NCBI GenBank assembly: GCA_028641055.1
Contig: CM054060.1
Location: 240,960,833 to 241,024,832, forward strand
DNA from: Alopecurus myosuroides
Lineage: Eukaryota > Streptophyta > Magnoliopsida > Poales > Poaceae
Direction: 5' to 3'
DNA: 64,000 nucleotides
The position numbers were made by a program, and so were the translations under genes. Shown here piece after piece: positions 32,501 to 45,660 of this stretch. The notes below the pieces were generated by a model. That model worked only from the letters and a program-made list of their open reading frames with translations. It had not been told where the DNA came from and searched no databases. Every line of letters begins with the position of its first letter. Within the stretch, counting starts at the first letter, position 1.

Positions 32501-35500
32501 TGATGACCCACAAGTATAGGGGGTTTATCGTAGTACTTTCGACAAATAAAAGTGTCGAACCCAACGAGGAGCAGAAGGTGTTGACAAGCAGTTTTGATGA
32601 AGGAATAACTGTAAATACTGAAAGATAGATTTGTAGGGGTTATGATATTGCAGATAAATAAAGTGCGAGTAAATAAAATGCAGTAATAATAATTGCAGCA
32701 AGTGGCCCAATCCTTTCTTCAGAAAAGGACAAGCCGGTGGGTTTACTTATGATTAACAAACGTTCTAGAGAACACACGGGAGGTTTTGTAACGTCCCTAA
32801 TTTTTGAAGAAATTCAAAAATCACAAAAAATTAAAACTTTTGTTTTCCACTAAAGCAAGTCACCAAAAACAAATAAAAACTCAAACAAAAAGGAAACAAT
32901 ATTTGTTATTCCAATTTTATTGGAAATGATAATCCAAATGCATCAAATTTCTAAAACCTTAAACCCTCAAAATAAATAATTATGCAAAGAAAACTATTTT
33001 CCCTATTTGAAAACCTTTAAAAAAATGAGTTTCATAATATTTTTTTCCATGTTTGAAAAGGAGTAAATAACTTAGGGAAACACAAATTTCAAATATCTTT
33101 TGTCTCTGAAATTTATTTTGACCATAATATCATTTAATTGATTTTATATAAGGCAAATAACATTGAGTAACCATTGGTCTTTTGTTCATATTTTGAAAAT
33201 ATAAAAGTTTGATTTTGTTTAAAACATAACCTAAATGTTTTCATTTGAAAGATAAAGATTTTACAAAACTAAGGAATTTTTTTTGAGATTATTTGGACTC
33301 ATATTTTAAAAGTTATGAATCTATTTGGTAAAAGGAGAAAAAAAAAGAAAAAAAAAAGAAGACATTAGGCCAGCAGCCCGAGCCAACCCAACTCACCCTC
33401 TGCCTTATCCGTTGCTCGCGCGCAATCAGAAGCCCAACGCCAGGCCCAGTAGAAGACCGCCCCGCATCTCTCTCTTTCTTCCCCTGCCAGGTGGGCCCGC
33501 ATGATGTCACGCTGACATCACGCGCCTTCTTCCTCCCGTGCAAGAAACGAGCTCGGATACGGGAAGAACTCAAACTCTCGATTTCTTGCGGTCGAGGTCA
33601 CGAATCAAATTCCCGAGTCCCCCTTTAAATAGCCGCGGATACCCTCCACCTTTCCCCTCTCCCTACCATAAGAATCATGCCGCCAGGCTGCCGCCATTGC
33701 TCGTCGGAGATCCCCACGGCTGCCGCCGTTTTTCGTCGTTTACGGCTAGCACGGGAAGTCCCCGACCCCATTCTCCCTTCTATGCATCTTGCCTCGATCC
33801 CGCGAGTCTCGTCATGCCACTTTTTTTTCGTGCAGCGAACGGGAAGCGAAGCCTTGCCGGAGTCCACAACCCGCCGTCTCCACGGATCTGCACCGCGCCG
33901 CCCATATCGGAAGCTACGAACGCCACCACCATCACCATCGGTCTCATCTCGTTGCGCCGCACCTCCTCGTGCTCTCCATCTTCCCGAAAGACGTCTGCAT
34001 CGCCACCGCCGTCGAGATCCCTGCGTTTTGCACCACCACGACACCATCTCCGGCGAAAGCTCACCACGGTGAGTCACCCCTCTCTCCCACACCGTCAGAT
34101 CCAGGTCGAGTGGCCAGAAACCACCCACTTATCGAACCGTTTTAGGCCAATCAGGGAGCTACGTGTGGCAGTCTCGTCAGACATCCATGTGGGCGCCACG
34201 CCAGCAGCAATATCAGCAGCCCAGACCAATCAAAACACGCCATGTGGCCAGCCTTATCTCTTTATTTTCCGGAATAAAATTAAATAGACAGTTTTGTAGA
34301 AACAACCCTACAACTTAGATCTTTCATATCTTTTTAACCGTAGATCCAAATTATGCAAACTTGGACTTTTTGAAATCAGCACAATGCGTAGAATCTATTA
34401 GCACTGTTAAAATTCAAAATTTCTTAATTTAAATTTGTTCAAATTCAAATATGCTTGTTTGGTCATTTTTGGCATAGTTTAAATTCTGTAAATCCAATTT
34501 TTGCAAATAAAATATTTTTGGAGACCTTAGGATGTTTACTAACAGTCCCTTGCGCCCAAAATAATTTTTTGCTAAGTTAAAATGGTTTTGGTTGTTATAT
34601 GCTCATTTGGCTATTTCTGACTTAGTTTATTTTCTGTAATTATTTTCAATATGTTTTCTTTAGCAAAATTGTGCTAAGGACTAAATTTAGACCAGAAAGA
34701 CCAAAACCAAAGTCCTTAGAATATTTGTAAGTTATTTTTCCTAGTTGACCCTCGTAGTTGAAAACCACTAAGTCTGGATTAGTAAAAAGCCATGGAGAGG
34801 ATACTACAATTGTCAACTCGAAGATTTTCAACATGAAGTAACAAGACAAATGAAGGACTTAGCCAGAAAACATACTTCAGAAGCATCTCCGAAGAAGTAG
34901 AAGCACTTAGAAGAAAATCAAGAAGACAAGAAGACCAGCCACATCTCTCTCTTTTTCTCTAAGTCTTTCCTCCTCTTTCTTTTCTGTTCTCTTAGACTTT
35001 GTTTTATGGATAAGTTAGATGAAGACCAGCCCTAGTTGTACCAAAACCAACAAGTGTTAGAAGATTCAACGAAGCCACCACACCAAGGAGGAAGCTACAA
35101 AGGAGCCTGAAGATTTTCCAAGACCAATCAAGTGAAGACTTAGGATTTGTTTTCCAATACTTAGAATTTGTTTTCAAGATGATTGGTGTGTTTTTCCCAA
35201 GACTTAGAATTTTTTCCCAGTGAGATGAGAGTTTTGACCAAGAATTCAACAAGAATCCAAACTCAAGAAGAAATACTCTTCCAAGAGATGAAGAAGAAGA
35301 AGAGAAGATTTTACAAGTCCTTTCTTAAGGAAATCTAACAATCTCTACTACCTCTCTTATTCTATATGACTAAGTCCCTAGACTCAATAAGAAGAGCTCC
35401 AAGGAAGACCATTGAAGGCATACATACTTAGCCATAAAAAAACAACTCAATGAAGCAAGGAAGCAAAAGAAGACTTGAAGAAAACAAGACAGAAATAGAT

Positions 35501-38349
35501 TAGCCTAACACCTTTGTGTGATCCTTTTGATCAAAGAGCAATCCTTATTCACAAATGGAAAAATCTAACTACAATCACTTAGTTTTATTTTGTGCATTGA
35601 AAACGAAATGTTTCACATGTTTTCATTTTCTTTGTTTGTTGTTTGGTATGTTTTCTTCATTTTTTTTGTATGTTTGTTAGCATGCTTGTTTATTCTGTTG
35701 TGTATTTTCAATGTTTAGATTTTATGGAGAGCAACGTTCTATTTTGTGAAGAGAAGGTGATTGTTCTTCACCAACTTCAAAGGCAAGTAACACACCATCA
35801 AATCTCCCATATTTTCACTATGCATTACTAGTGTTTTGAGTAGTATGCATGATAGGAAATTTTTCTAAGTTATTATTATGCTATGCAAAATCCCAAGTAG
35901 TGTGTAGCCATCCTTTAGACTTGTTATTTTGGAGACTTAGTACTTAGTAAATGCTTAGCCTTGCTACAAATTTGTTTTACTCAATGTTGTGGAAAATTCT
36001 AAGTATAAATTTCAATGAACCACCTGGGTGGATTTGGTTGTATGGTTGATGAGAGTTGAGTGTCGCCCCGAGGGGTGTTCACTTCTGGATTGCCACCCAG
36101 GAACAAAGAGATTCCTAAGTCCCTCTAAGTTTAGTAGCTTCCCGTGCAGCCCTTTGACATATGGGCTCTGTCTTGATCAACTAAGTTGTGAGGGTTCATC
36201 CCATGCTTGACATGAAGATGTAGCATAATTATAGGTGGAACGGGTCTTGCTGGTTGGGTTGGATTTCTTGCTTTTGAAAGATCTCGTCTCAATTCTCTCC
36301 TTTCCATGATGCACTCCGCGTGTATAGGATGTTTGGGCTAATTGAAGACAAAGGGTGAAAGTGCACAACCTCTGCAGAGTTAGAAACTATGATCATAGCC
36401 GTGTCCCCGGTAATGGACGACTTTGAGCAACCGGACAAGGATGGATAGAAGGATCTCCTCATCTTTTCTGAATGAAATAAAATATGGTAGAAACCCTTTA
36501 TAGGGCACATGGTGGTTTAGCCATGATGCCACAACCAAACCTCATGGTGGTTTAGCCATGATGATTTGTCCAACTTCTTGGTGGTTTAGCCAAGAATGAT
36601 TGTACAAATGTCTTCTTTTTTTTTGAAATGATTTACAAACATAGGATAAAGCTGGCTTTATGCAAAATTACCAAAACTCCACTCAGCCAAATATGCATTA
36701 AGTATTAGACTTGCCATTTATATCCACCATAGTGTTACTTGCCAATACATTAAATTGTATTGACTCCCTTGTGGCTGCATATTCCATATTGCAGATGAAT
36801 CTGAAGACGAGTGAGGTTTCGTTGAGGATCTCGAGTCTACCGCCAACATGTTTTGGTTGTGGCGCATGGAGAAGATGAGGCTCAATGTTGTACTATGTTT
36901 TCCGATGTAAGTCTGTTTCCTGCTAGTATTCTAAGACTATGCAAGTTGTAATCATATTTTGTAAAGACTGGATCATGCGATGAAATAGATTTTGACGCAT
37001 TTGCATCATATTTCATTTTGAACTGTGGTGCTAGCAATTGATCCAGGGACTAGCACAATAACACAGGGTTCTTGCATTATATAAATGTGGGAACGCTACA
37101 GGTTTCTGTCAAGTGATTTTGTTTCATGCCGCTGAATAATCTTTAGTGTTTTGATAAGTGTTGTGTGGGTGAACCTATGCTAATGTACCGTCCCATCCAA
37201 GACTAATAGAAACTTGTGATTATACCCCTTGTAAGCATCCGCAACTACAAGAAAGTAATTAAGAAATAAATCTAACCACGACTTTAAACTCCGGGATCCT
37301 ACGCTCCCTCGTGTAATGGTTTCCTAACGGGGGTTTAGGTTTCTGTCACTCCGGCAAACCCACAATTAGTAGCCAAATACACGATGCATTCCGCTAGGCC
37401 CATAAATGGTGAAGTATCATGTAGTCGACGTTCAGATGACACCACTAGAAGAATAACACCACAACTTAAATATCAAACCATTAAATATTACTCAACATTA
37501 CTTCACTACTAACAACTTGACTTCTCCCATGTCCTCAAGAACAACACGAACTACTCACAAGATAGAATATGGATCATAATCAGAGGTGATATAATGGTTG
37601 ATAACAATCTGGTCATAAAGTGCAAACACCGATAAATCTCACAATCATCAACTACTAACAAGTAATCCACACCAGGAGAGAGATCTAATGTAAAACAATG
37701 ACAGAGGCCCCTAATTGTTACAGCGGGATGATGGTGGATGATGAGGGTGATGGTGCTGGTGGTGATGATGATCTTGATTATGTCCGGAGTGATGACGGTG
37801 CCGATGGCGATGATTTCCCCTCTCCGGAGAGGAATTTCCCCGACAGATTTCTCCCTGCCAGAGAGCCTTTCTCTCTCGGGTGTTTTCTGCCCGAGGCGGC
37901 GGTGGAATAATTCTTTGATGATGGTATGAGGCTTAGGGTTCCCTGGGGGCCAAGTACGCGAAAGATATCCCCCAGAGGTGGGCCAGGATGGCCACACCAC
38001 CTGGTGGTGCGGCCAGGGGGCGCGCCACCTTATGGTGTGGGCCTATGGTGTCCCCCCTCTGTCTCCCCTTCTGGCTGGACTCCTCCTCTGAACTTCTAAG
38101 ACACCCCTAGTGTCCCTCTTCTTCTTCTGATCTTTTGAAATATGGTATCTCGACGGTGCTTTTTCCATCAGATTTCTGGTCCCGGTGTTTATTCTCCAAA
38201 AATTATGAAACATGCAAAATAAGTTAAAAATAACATAAGGGATGCATCATAACATAAAATATATCGATGAATAACAAGCCCCGGTCCCGAAGATACCTGA
38301 TTCTCAATTAAATTATGATATAAAATAGTGATGCAAAATGGACGTATCA
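32501..38349 (-). repeat. 3' LTR of Y, about 1530 bp plus a nested solo LTR
   Basis: Segments 32501-32786 and 37106-38349 together align with the 42578-44085 LTR across the W insertion site. The ends are TGATGACCC and GGACGTATCA. A CCCCCCAAGCTTAG polypurine tract (minus GGGGGG) follows at 38350. Confidence 0.9.
32787..37100 (+). repeat. W: solo LTR, about 4.3 kb, Tekay-like
   Basis: It starts TGTAACGTCCCTAATTTT and ends GGGAACGCTACA, with the duplication GGTTT at 32782-32786 and 37101-37105. No internal region, primer site or second LTR is present, so it is a solo LTR left by LTR-LTR recombination. The uninterrupted target is preserved in Y's other LTR at about 42855-42875 (CACGGGAGGTTTCTGTCAAG). 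A TATA-like TTTAAATAG lies at 33624-33632, followed by a GC-rich leader with chance ORFs. Orientation comes from similarity to the 11721-12086 fragment and from the TATA position. Confidence 0.93.
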
Positions 38350-40926
38350 ACTCCCCCCAAGCTTAGACCTCGCTTGTCCACAAGCGAAACTGGACTCAGT
38401 AAACATGACCACATGTTTATGGAGTGAAGAGTCGATAAATAAAATACGGACAAGAAGCATCACATTTATGTATGCACCAATCATTATAGACAACAACTTC
38501 CTCTCATATAACTTAACTTGAAATGAGTAATTGAAGTCACAAACAAAGATGCAAAAGAGAGAATCAAAATTGATGATGGCAAACTTCGTTCTTGGTCAGA
38601 GAACATTTAATGATATCATACTTATCTTAGGTGAAGTCTTTATAACAAGGCTTATATTGTAGAGCTTAACATGTTTAATTATAACAATCCTTTTACAGTG
38701 ATTCATAGCTTTCAAAGTAATATTCATTCAGATAATAAAGCATGTGCTAAACACAGAAGGATAGAAAACATGGTTGAATAAATCAACATATAGATGGTGA
38801 GATCACAACAACTCAAATGCTTGCTGGAGACAGAAAGGAATGGGTTTACTGACTCAACATAAATGTAAAAAATAGGCCCTTCGTAGAGGGAAGCATTAAT
38901 CACTCATGTGCTAGAGCTTTTATTTTAATAAACAGAGGTATAAAATGCATGACACTCTTCCCATCCATCTTACCCCAAACCATGGCTAACCGAATCCTCG
39001 GCTGCCTGCCAACAATCACAAACCATGGAGGAGTGTCTAATTTTGAGAGAGGTGTATGTTTATGTCAATGAATGGCAAACAGAAAATACAGTACGTCACA
39101 AGCCAACAAGACTTCACAAGAGCGGCTCCCATTGAAGGGCGCAACTGGTATAGAAGGTCATCCCTCTTTCTATTTTGTTTACACAATTATGCTTTGACTG
39201 ATAAATCAGGGGCAAAAATAGTGAAGAGAATTTGTATTATTATTTGGGGCTGGGAACCCCGCTGCCAGCTCTTCTAGCATTTGGATAAGCGGATGAAGCC
39301 ACTAGTCCAGGTGTGTGAGTCCAATCAACAAGTGAGATAAAGATTCTCTATTTGCGTCCTCATGAGCTAAAACAGGAACACAAAACAGGGATAATTTTGA
39401 ACGTTTTAATGGTAACAAATGCGCAATTTACTTGGAGTGGCAGTGAAATACCACATGTGGGAAGGTATGGTGGACACAAATGACAAGGTTTTGGGGCTCA
39501 AGATTTGGATGCACGAGAAGCATTCCCTCTCGGTACATGGTTTTTTGCTAGCAAGGCTGGGTAGCAAGTATAAGAGTTGAGGGAAAACAAACAAATATAC
39601 ATATGATGAAACCAATCATGCAACCTTCATTGAAAGCCCAAGCGATCTTAACTTGTGAATACTAAGTTTATGAGCTAATAGGAAAATTCCTCTTTCTTAT
39701 ACTAGCATCTCAAAATATTATTTCTACTGACCCAAGCTAAGTTTGCCAAAACCAAATAGATTAACTTGATGATCTCCAAAGTGACACCAAATACTAACAA
39801 CAAGCTCAACCATATGACAGAAATTGAAAACTAAAATAAGGTGTACAAAAAGTAAATGATGAAACTTCTCATTAATATTTCAAACCGGCAACTCACATCA
39901 ACGGATACAACGATAACCAACTAAGGAGAGATACTTCCATACTGCAAACCATCCTATATGATAACTTCTCTACTCATGATATGACTCTACTGAAAAGGTA
40001 AACAATGAAATATACTGATGTGATACCGCGGCGCTCCCCCCCAAGCTTGGAACAAGCCAAGGGTATGCCAATACCAATGACGAATTGATTCCTCGGTGGT
40101 GGTGGTGAATCCTTCTCATCCTCGGTCTTCCAAGGTAAAGGCTCTCCATCCACAAATGATGTCCTGGTCTCCAACATCCTTAAACTAGCAGCAAAGCTTA
40201 TACATTTAAACCTGTTCTCATACTCACAGTTCTGGTTCTACACATCATAGAGTTGCGCTTGAAAATCATTGGTGGTCTTGGTGAGTGAGAAAATCTCCTC
40301 CCAAAGCCTCAAATTCTCCCTCTTGTACTCAGCCATCTATTATGTCTTTATCATGTGGATGATCTCAACTTCACGCTCCGCCATCTTCTTGTACCTAAAA
40401 ACTTCTTGCTCTGGCTCTTCCATCCTAGCTTGCAGACTGCCTTCTCCTTTAGGGCCTCGAACATCTTCAATCTACACCTTCCCGTCCTTGGGCAGCAATT
40501 CATTGGGATGCATCTTCAACTCGTTCATGTACGGGTTGACGACGTTCTCAAAGAAACTGTCTTGGGAGATCCAGGAGAAGACATTGTGGCTCTAGATCTG
40601 AAAATGTAATCTGGAAGAAATAGCTCGAATCAGAAACACGACGAGAAACCGATATACGGACCTCGGGGGGGGGGGTCCGAGGGATTATATAGCAGAAAGT
40701 TTCATAACGAAAGGAAAGTCTAGGTCGAAAACGAGTCGGAGAGGGGCTCCGGGTCGTTCACACCATAGGATGGCGCGGCCAGGGGTGGCCCGCGCCACCC
40801 CATGGTGTGGAGCCTCCGGGCTCCGTATCCGCCTCGTTTCCGGCTCATAATTTTTCATATTTTCCAGAAACAGTAAAAATAAAAGTTGGACGATGTTTCA
40901 CGAAGTTTTCTTACCAAAACTGATAC
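38350..40926 (-). other. Y internal 3' noncoding region with polypurine tract
   Basis: It starts with the polypurine tract next to the 3' LTR. The remaining 2.5 kb contain no convincing gene; short frames here are low-complexity. Parts resemble X internal DNA (38840-39466). A second AAGCTTGGGGGG-type purine tract is at about 40036-40050. Confidence 0.55.
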
Positions 40927-42577
40927 CTATCGGAAAACTGACTCAACAGTTTCTGAAATAGGCTTCTTAATAAATTCCTCCGGGATCATGGCTCGAATAC
41001 AATCAACATTTTCATTATAAGGATCTCCAGAAATATAATGCTTGAGTCTTTGGCCATTCACCATTTGTGAAGTGTTTTCTTCAAGGGAAACAATTTTAAT
41101 TACCCCCGAACGATATACCTCTTTGATAACAAAAGGTCCTTCCCATCTCGAGAGTAATTTTCCTGCAAAAAATCTGAGACGAGACCTATACAATAGCATT
41201 TTCTCATTAACATGAAATTCTCTTTTAATAATTCTCTTATCGTGCCACCTTTTAACTTTCACTTTAAAGAACTTAGCATTTTCATATGCTTCACTCCTCC
41301 ATTCATCTAAAGAACTTAAGTCAAGCAACCTTTTCTCACCAGCAAGTTTAAAATCTCTATTTAGGTCTTTCACTGCCCAATAAGCTTTGTTTTCTAATTC
41401 TAGGGGCAAGTGACAAGCTATTCCATAAACCATTTTATAAGGAGACATGCCCATGGGATTTTTATAAGCAGTTCTATAAGCCCACATGGCATGATTTAAT
41501 TTCTTAGCCCAATTTTTTCGATTTGTTAACAGTCTTTTGCAAGATAGATTTTATCTCTCTATTTGATAATTCTACTTGCCCACTAGTTTGACAATGATAG
41601 GGTGAGGCAATTCTATGATTAACGTCATATTTAGCAAGAGTCTTTCTAAAACCACCATGAATAAAATGAGAACCCCCCCTCGGTCATAAGATATCTAGGC
41701 ACACCAAACCTAGGGAAAATAATGTCTTTAAGCATTTTTAATGAGGTTTCACCATCAACACTTTTAGTAGGTATAGCTTCTACCCATTTAGTAACATAAT
41801 CAACAGGAACCAGAATATGAGTGTAGCCTTGTGAAGGAGGGAAAGGACCCATAAAGTCAAAACCCCAACAATCAAACAGTTCAATAACAAGAGAATAATT
41901 CATAGGCATTTCATTACGTCTAGAAATATTTCCAACCCTTTGACATCGATCATAAGATAAAACAAACTTTCTAGCATCTTTAAAGAGAGTAGGCCAATAA
42001 AAACCTGATTGTAGAACCTTATGTGCAGTTCTATCTCCAGCGTGATGTCCTCCATAAGCACTACTATGACATTTTCTCAATATCTCTCGTTGTTCATTTT
42101 CAGGAACACATCTTCGCATAATACCATCAACACCTTCTTTATATAAGTGTGGGTCATCCCAAAAATAATGCCCCAGATCATAGAAGAATTTTCTTCTTTG
42201 CTGAGTTGTAAAGGTAGGAGGCAAATAATTGGAAACAATAAAGTTAGCATAATCAGCATACCATGGACTCTCTTGACAACTCACTTTTATTGCAGCCAAC
42301 TGTTCATTAGGAAAACTAACATTAACAGGAATAGGATCATCAGAGATATTTTCTAATCTAGACAAATTATCAGCAACAGGATTTTAAGCACCTTTCCTAT
42401 CCATAATATGTAAATCAAACTCTTGTAAGAGAAGGACCCATCTAATAAGCCTAAGCTTAGCATCTTTATTTTCCATAAGGTACTTAATAGCAACATGATC
42501 AGTATGAATAGTAACTTTAGAATCAACAATATACTGCCTAAATTTATCACAAGCAAATACTGAAATATTGCCTAAAT
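40927..42577 (-). pseudogene. Y RNase H end and integrase (broken)
   Basis: From 42577 downward come the tail of Gypsy RNase H ([40 protein letters not shown]), then the integrase zinc-binding region (CHSSAYGGHH; YDRCQR), the catalytic start (CWGFDFMGPF) and second acidic site (MTEGG, where the family usually has Asp), then the C-terminal part (AYRTAYKNPMGMSPYKMVYG; WEGPFVIKEVY). Breaks are a TAA near 42386 after DRKGA and a frameshift in a C-run near 41672-41679. The sequence type matches Athila integrase. Confidence 0.85.
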
Positions 42578-44085
42578 TGATGACCCACAAGTATAGGGGG
42601 TGTATCGTAGTACTTTCGATAAATAAGAGTGTCGAACCCAACGAGGAGCAGAAGGTGTTGACAAGCAGTTTCGATGAAGGAATAACTATAAATACCGAAA
42701 GATAGATTTGTAGGGGTTTTTGGTATTGCAGATAAATAAAGTGCGAGTAAATAAAATTCAGTAATAATAATTGCAGCAAGTGTCCCAATCCTTTCTTCAG
42801 CATAGGACAAGCCGGTGGGTTTACTTATGATTAACAAACGTTCTCGAGGACACACGGGAGGTTTCTGTCAAGTGCTTTTGTTTCATGCCGCTGAATAATC
42901 TTTAGCGTTTTGATAAGTGTTGTGTGAGTGAACCTATGCTAATGTACCGTCCCATCCAATACTAATACAAACTTGTGATTATACCCCTTGCAAGGATCCG
43001 CAACTACAAGAAAGTAATTAAGAAATAAATCTAACCACAACTTTAAACTCCGGGATCCTACGCTCCCTCGTGTAATGGTTTCCTAAAGGGGGTTTAGGTT
43101 TCTGTCACTCTGGAAACCCCACAATTAGTAGCCAAATACACGATGCATTCCCCTAGCCCCATAATTGGTGAAGTATCATGTAGTCGACGTTCACATGACA
43201 CCACTAGAAGAATAACACCACAACTTAAATATGAAACCATTAAATATTACTCAACATTACTTCACTACTAACAACTTGACTTCTCCCATGTCCTCAAGAA
43301 CAACACGAACTACTCACAAGACATCATACGGATCATATTTAGAGGTTATATAATGGATGATAACAATCTGGTCATAAAATGCAAACACCGATAAATCTCA
43401 CAAGCATCAACTACTTACAAGTAATCCACACCGGGAGAGAGATCTAATGTAAAACAACGATAGAGGCCCCTAATTGTTACAAGAGGATGACGGTGGATGA
43501 TGAGGGTGATGGTGCTGGTGGTGATGATGATGATGACGATCTTGATGATGCTCGGAGTGATGACGGTGACGATGGCGATGATTTCCCCTCTCCGGAGAGG
43601 AATTTCCCCGGCAGATTTCTCCCTGGCAGAGAGCCTTTCTCTCTCGTGTGTTTTCCGCCCCGAGGCGGCGGCGGAATAATTCTTCGATGATGGTATGAGT
43701 CTTAGGGTTCCCTAGGGGCCAAGTACGCGAAAGATATCCCCCAGAGGTGGGCCAGGGTGGCCACACCACCTGGTGGCGCGGCCAGGGGGCGCGCCACCTC
43801 ATGGTGTGGGCCCCTGGTGCCCCCCTCTGGCTACCCTTCTGGCTAGACTCCTGCTCTGAACTTCTAAGACACCCCTAGTGTCTCCCTTCTTCTTCTGATC
43901 TTCTGAAATATAGTATCTCGACGGTGCTTTTTCCATCAGATTTCTGGTCCCGGTGTTTATTCTCCAAAAATTATGAAACATGCAAAATAAGATAAAATAA
44001 CATAAGGGATGCATCATAACATGAAATATATTGATGAATAACAGAAAATTATGATATAAAATAGTGATGCACAATGGATGTATCA
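42578..44085 (-). repeat. 5' LTR of Y, 1508 bp
   Basis: It aligns with the two halves of the left LTR and is uninterrupted by W. Its inner edge abuts RNase H coding sequence with no primer-binding site. It contains a (GAT)n-like stretch at about 43495-43560. Confidence 0.9.
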
Positions 44086-44090
44086 GTATG

Positions 44091-45611
44091 GTGGACACGT
44101 TTGGAAAACTTTGATTTTTGGGAGTTGGATGCATGATTAGAGCTCATACTCAGTACAAGTGGAGGCTAGCAAAGACTGGGAGCGACACATTAAGAGAGCA
44201 ATAATGACCATAATAATGCATAGCGGCAGAAACATTTAGTCAAAGCATAACTGGTATTTCAAGTCAAAAACGAAATGATCATAGATGCTATAAGTGACTG
44301 GTTCGTAGTCATAAACATGGTGTAAGCATGCGTCAAGTCAACCAAATAAAGCATTCGAAGGAGAATACCACAATATTATGCTTCAATGTGATAAAAACAA
44401 CTCATGATTCTTTCAATGGCACATTAAGCACTCTCAGCTATTTGAGACAAGTCATGCTACGATAATAACCACTAAGCATAGAATTTAAACAACATCCAAC
44501 ATGACATGAAAAAGTCTAGCCACAGTCTACACGAGCTTCGTTTTGCACATAAGCACAAAAATTGTACTACTTTCAAACACCAATCATTTTATATAAACAA
44601 AAACTCTCAAAATGATATAGCAATAAAACAAGAGATTACTACTACTAATCTACTAGAACTAACAACTCTGAGTAAGAGATGCATGAAAACAGGAGCTAAA
44701 AGGATTTGAAGTAGCTAGAAGAAAAACTAAGAATACGAGCATGAAAGAATACGAGTATTCATATGAAAAAGCAGAGTGTGTCTCTCTCCCACACAAGAAT
44801 TCTGGGTTCCAACTAAGTTTACTGCAGTAAGGAAAACAAAAAAAAACAAAAAAAAATAAACAGACGCTCCAAGTAAAGTGCATGTGATGTGACCGAATAA
44901 AAATATAGTTTCACTAGAAGTGACCTGATAAATTGCTGATGAAGAAGGGGATGCCTTGGGTATCCCCAAGCTTAGACGCTTGAGTCTTCTTGGAATTTGA
45001 TGGGATGAAAAACAGGGGCAACCCCAAGCTTAGACTTTTCACTCTTATTGATCACAATATATCACTCTCTTCTCTTGACCCTTGAAAACTTCCTTCACAC
45101 CAAACTCAAAGTAATTCTCATTAGAGGGTTAGTGCACAATCAAAAACTCAACTGTTCTGCATGTACATAAGTATTACTAATACTTTTTAATCATTAGCTA
45201 CAGCCACTGATGTTTTGTGGAGCAAAGAAATCCACTCAAAATAGTAAAAGACAGAATACAAGTAGAAAGGCAGAATTTGTCAAAACGAGAATAATCTATA
45301 GAAGAATTTTTTTGGGGTACTTACGTTGCTCAAATCAAAAACCCAGAACTAGAAAAAGTTTCAGATATAGCTGAGGATTAAGCACGAAAAATTTCAGGTC
45401 ATTTTGATCATTCTGTGATTTTATACGAATTTAACAGTGGATAGCAGAAATATGTTTCCCGCGTAGAAATTCAAATCTAACTTCAACTTTCACTAGAGAC
45501 TTTACTTGGCACAACAAATGAGAGAAAATAAAGATACAAAGTAGTTGCTACAGAAGTAAACAACATCTTGACTTAAAGAAAACATTAAAAAAAACATTGC
45601 AAAAATAAAAA
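44091..45611 (-). other. X internal noncoding region, proximal part
   Basis: This continues X after the Y insertion. Minus-strand AAGCTTGGGG tracts occur at about 44966-44975 and 45026-45036, resembling extra polypurine tracts. I see no gene. Confidence 0.5.
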
Positions 45612-45660
45612 TATGGGTTATCTCCCAAAAGTGATTTTCTTTAACGCCTTTCAGCTAGGC
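45612..45660 (-). other. Conserved noncoding motif shared with element Z
   Basis: On the minus strand, GCCTAGCT...GGC...TTAAAGAAA...CTTTTGGGAG..AACCC aligns over 49 bp without gaps with 50179-50227 in Z. It lies just after the gag relic. A role in RNA structure or packaging is speculation. Confidence 0.55.

Larger units (their letters stand above)
32501..44085 (-). mobile_element. Y: Athila-type element with large internal deletion, nested in X
   Basis: The outer ends are TGATGACCCACAAG at 32501 and GATGTATCA at 44085, flanked by GTATG at 32496-32500 and 44086-44090, so both LTRs belong to one insertion. LTRs are 32501-38349 (split by solo LTR W) and 42578-44085. Internal DNA is 38350-42577 and retains, in minus orientation, only the end of RNase H, integrase and a long 3' noncoding region. 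Primer site, gag, protease and RT are absent; the 5' LTR is joined straight to RNase H. Confidence 0.88.

Noticed and set aside
33538..34287. Plus-strand frame of 249 codons in solo LTR W, plus overlapping frames
   Set aside because: Several long frames on both strands coincide in a GC-rich LTR leader; Pro/Ser/Arg-rich composition without recognisable motifs.
42578..44085. Reading this LTR as a separate solo LTR
   Set aside because: Its two flanks (TAAAT and GTATG) do not match, whereas GTATG matches the left flank of the LTR at 32501, so both belong to one element.
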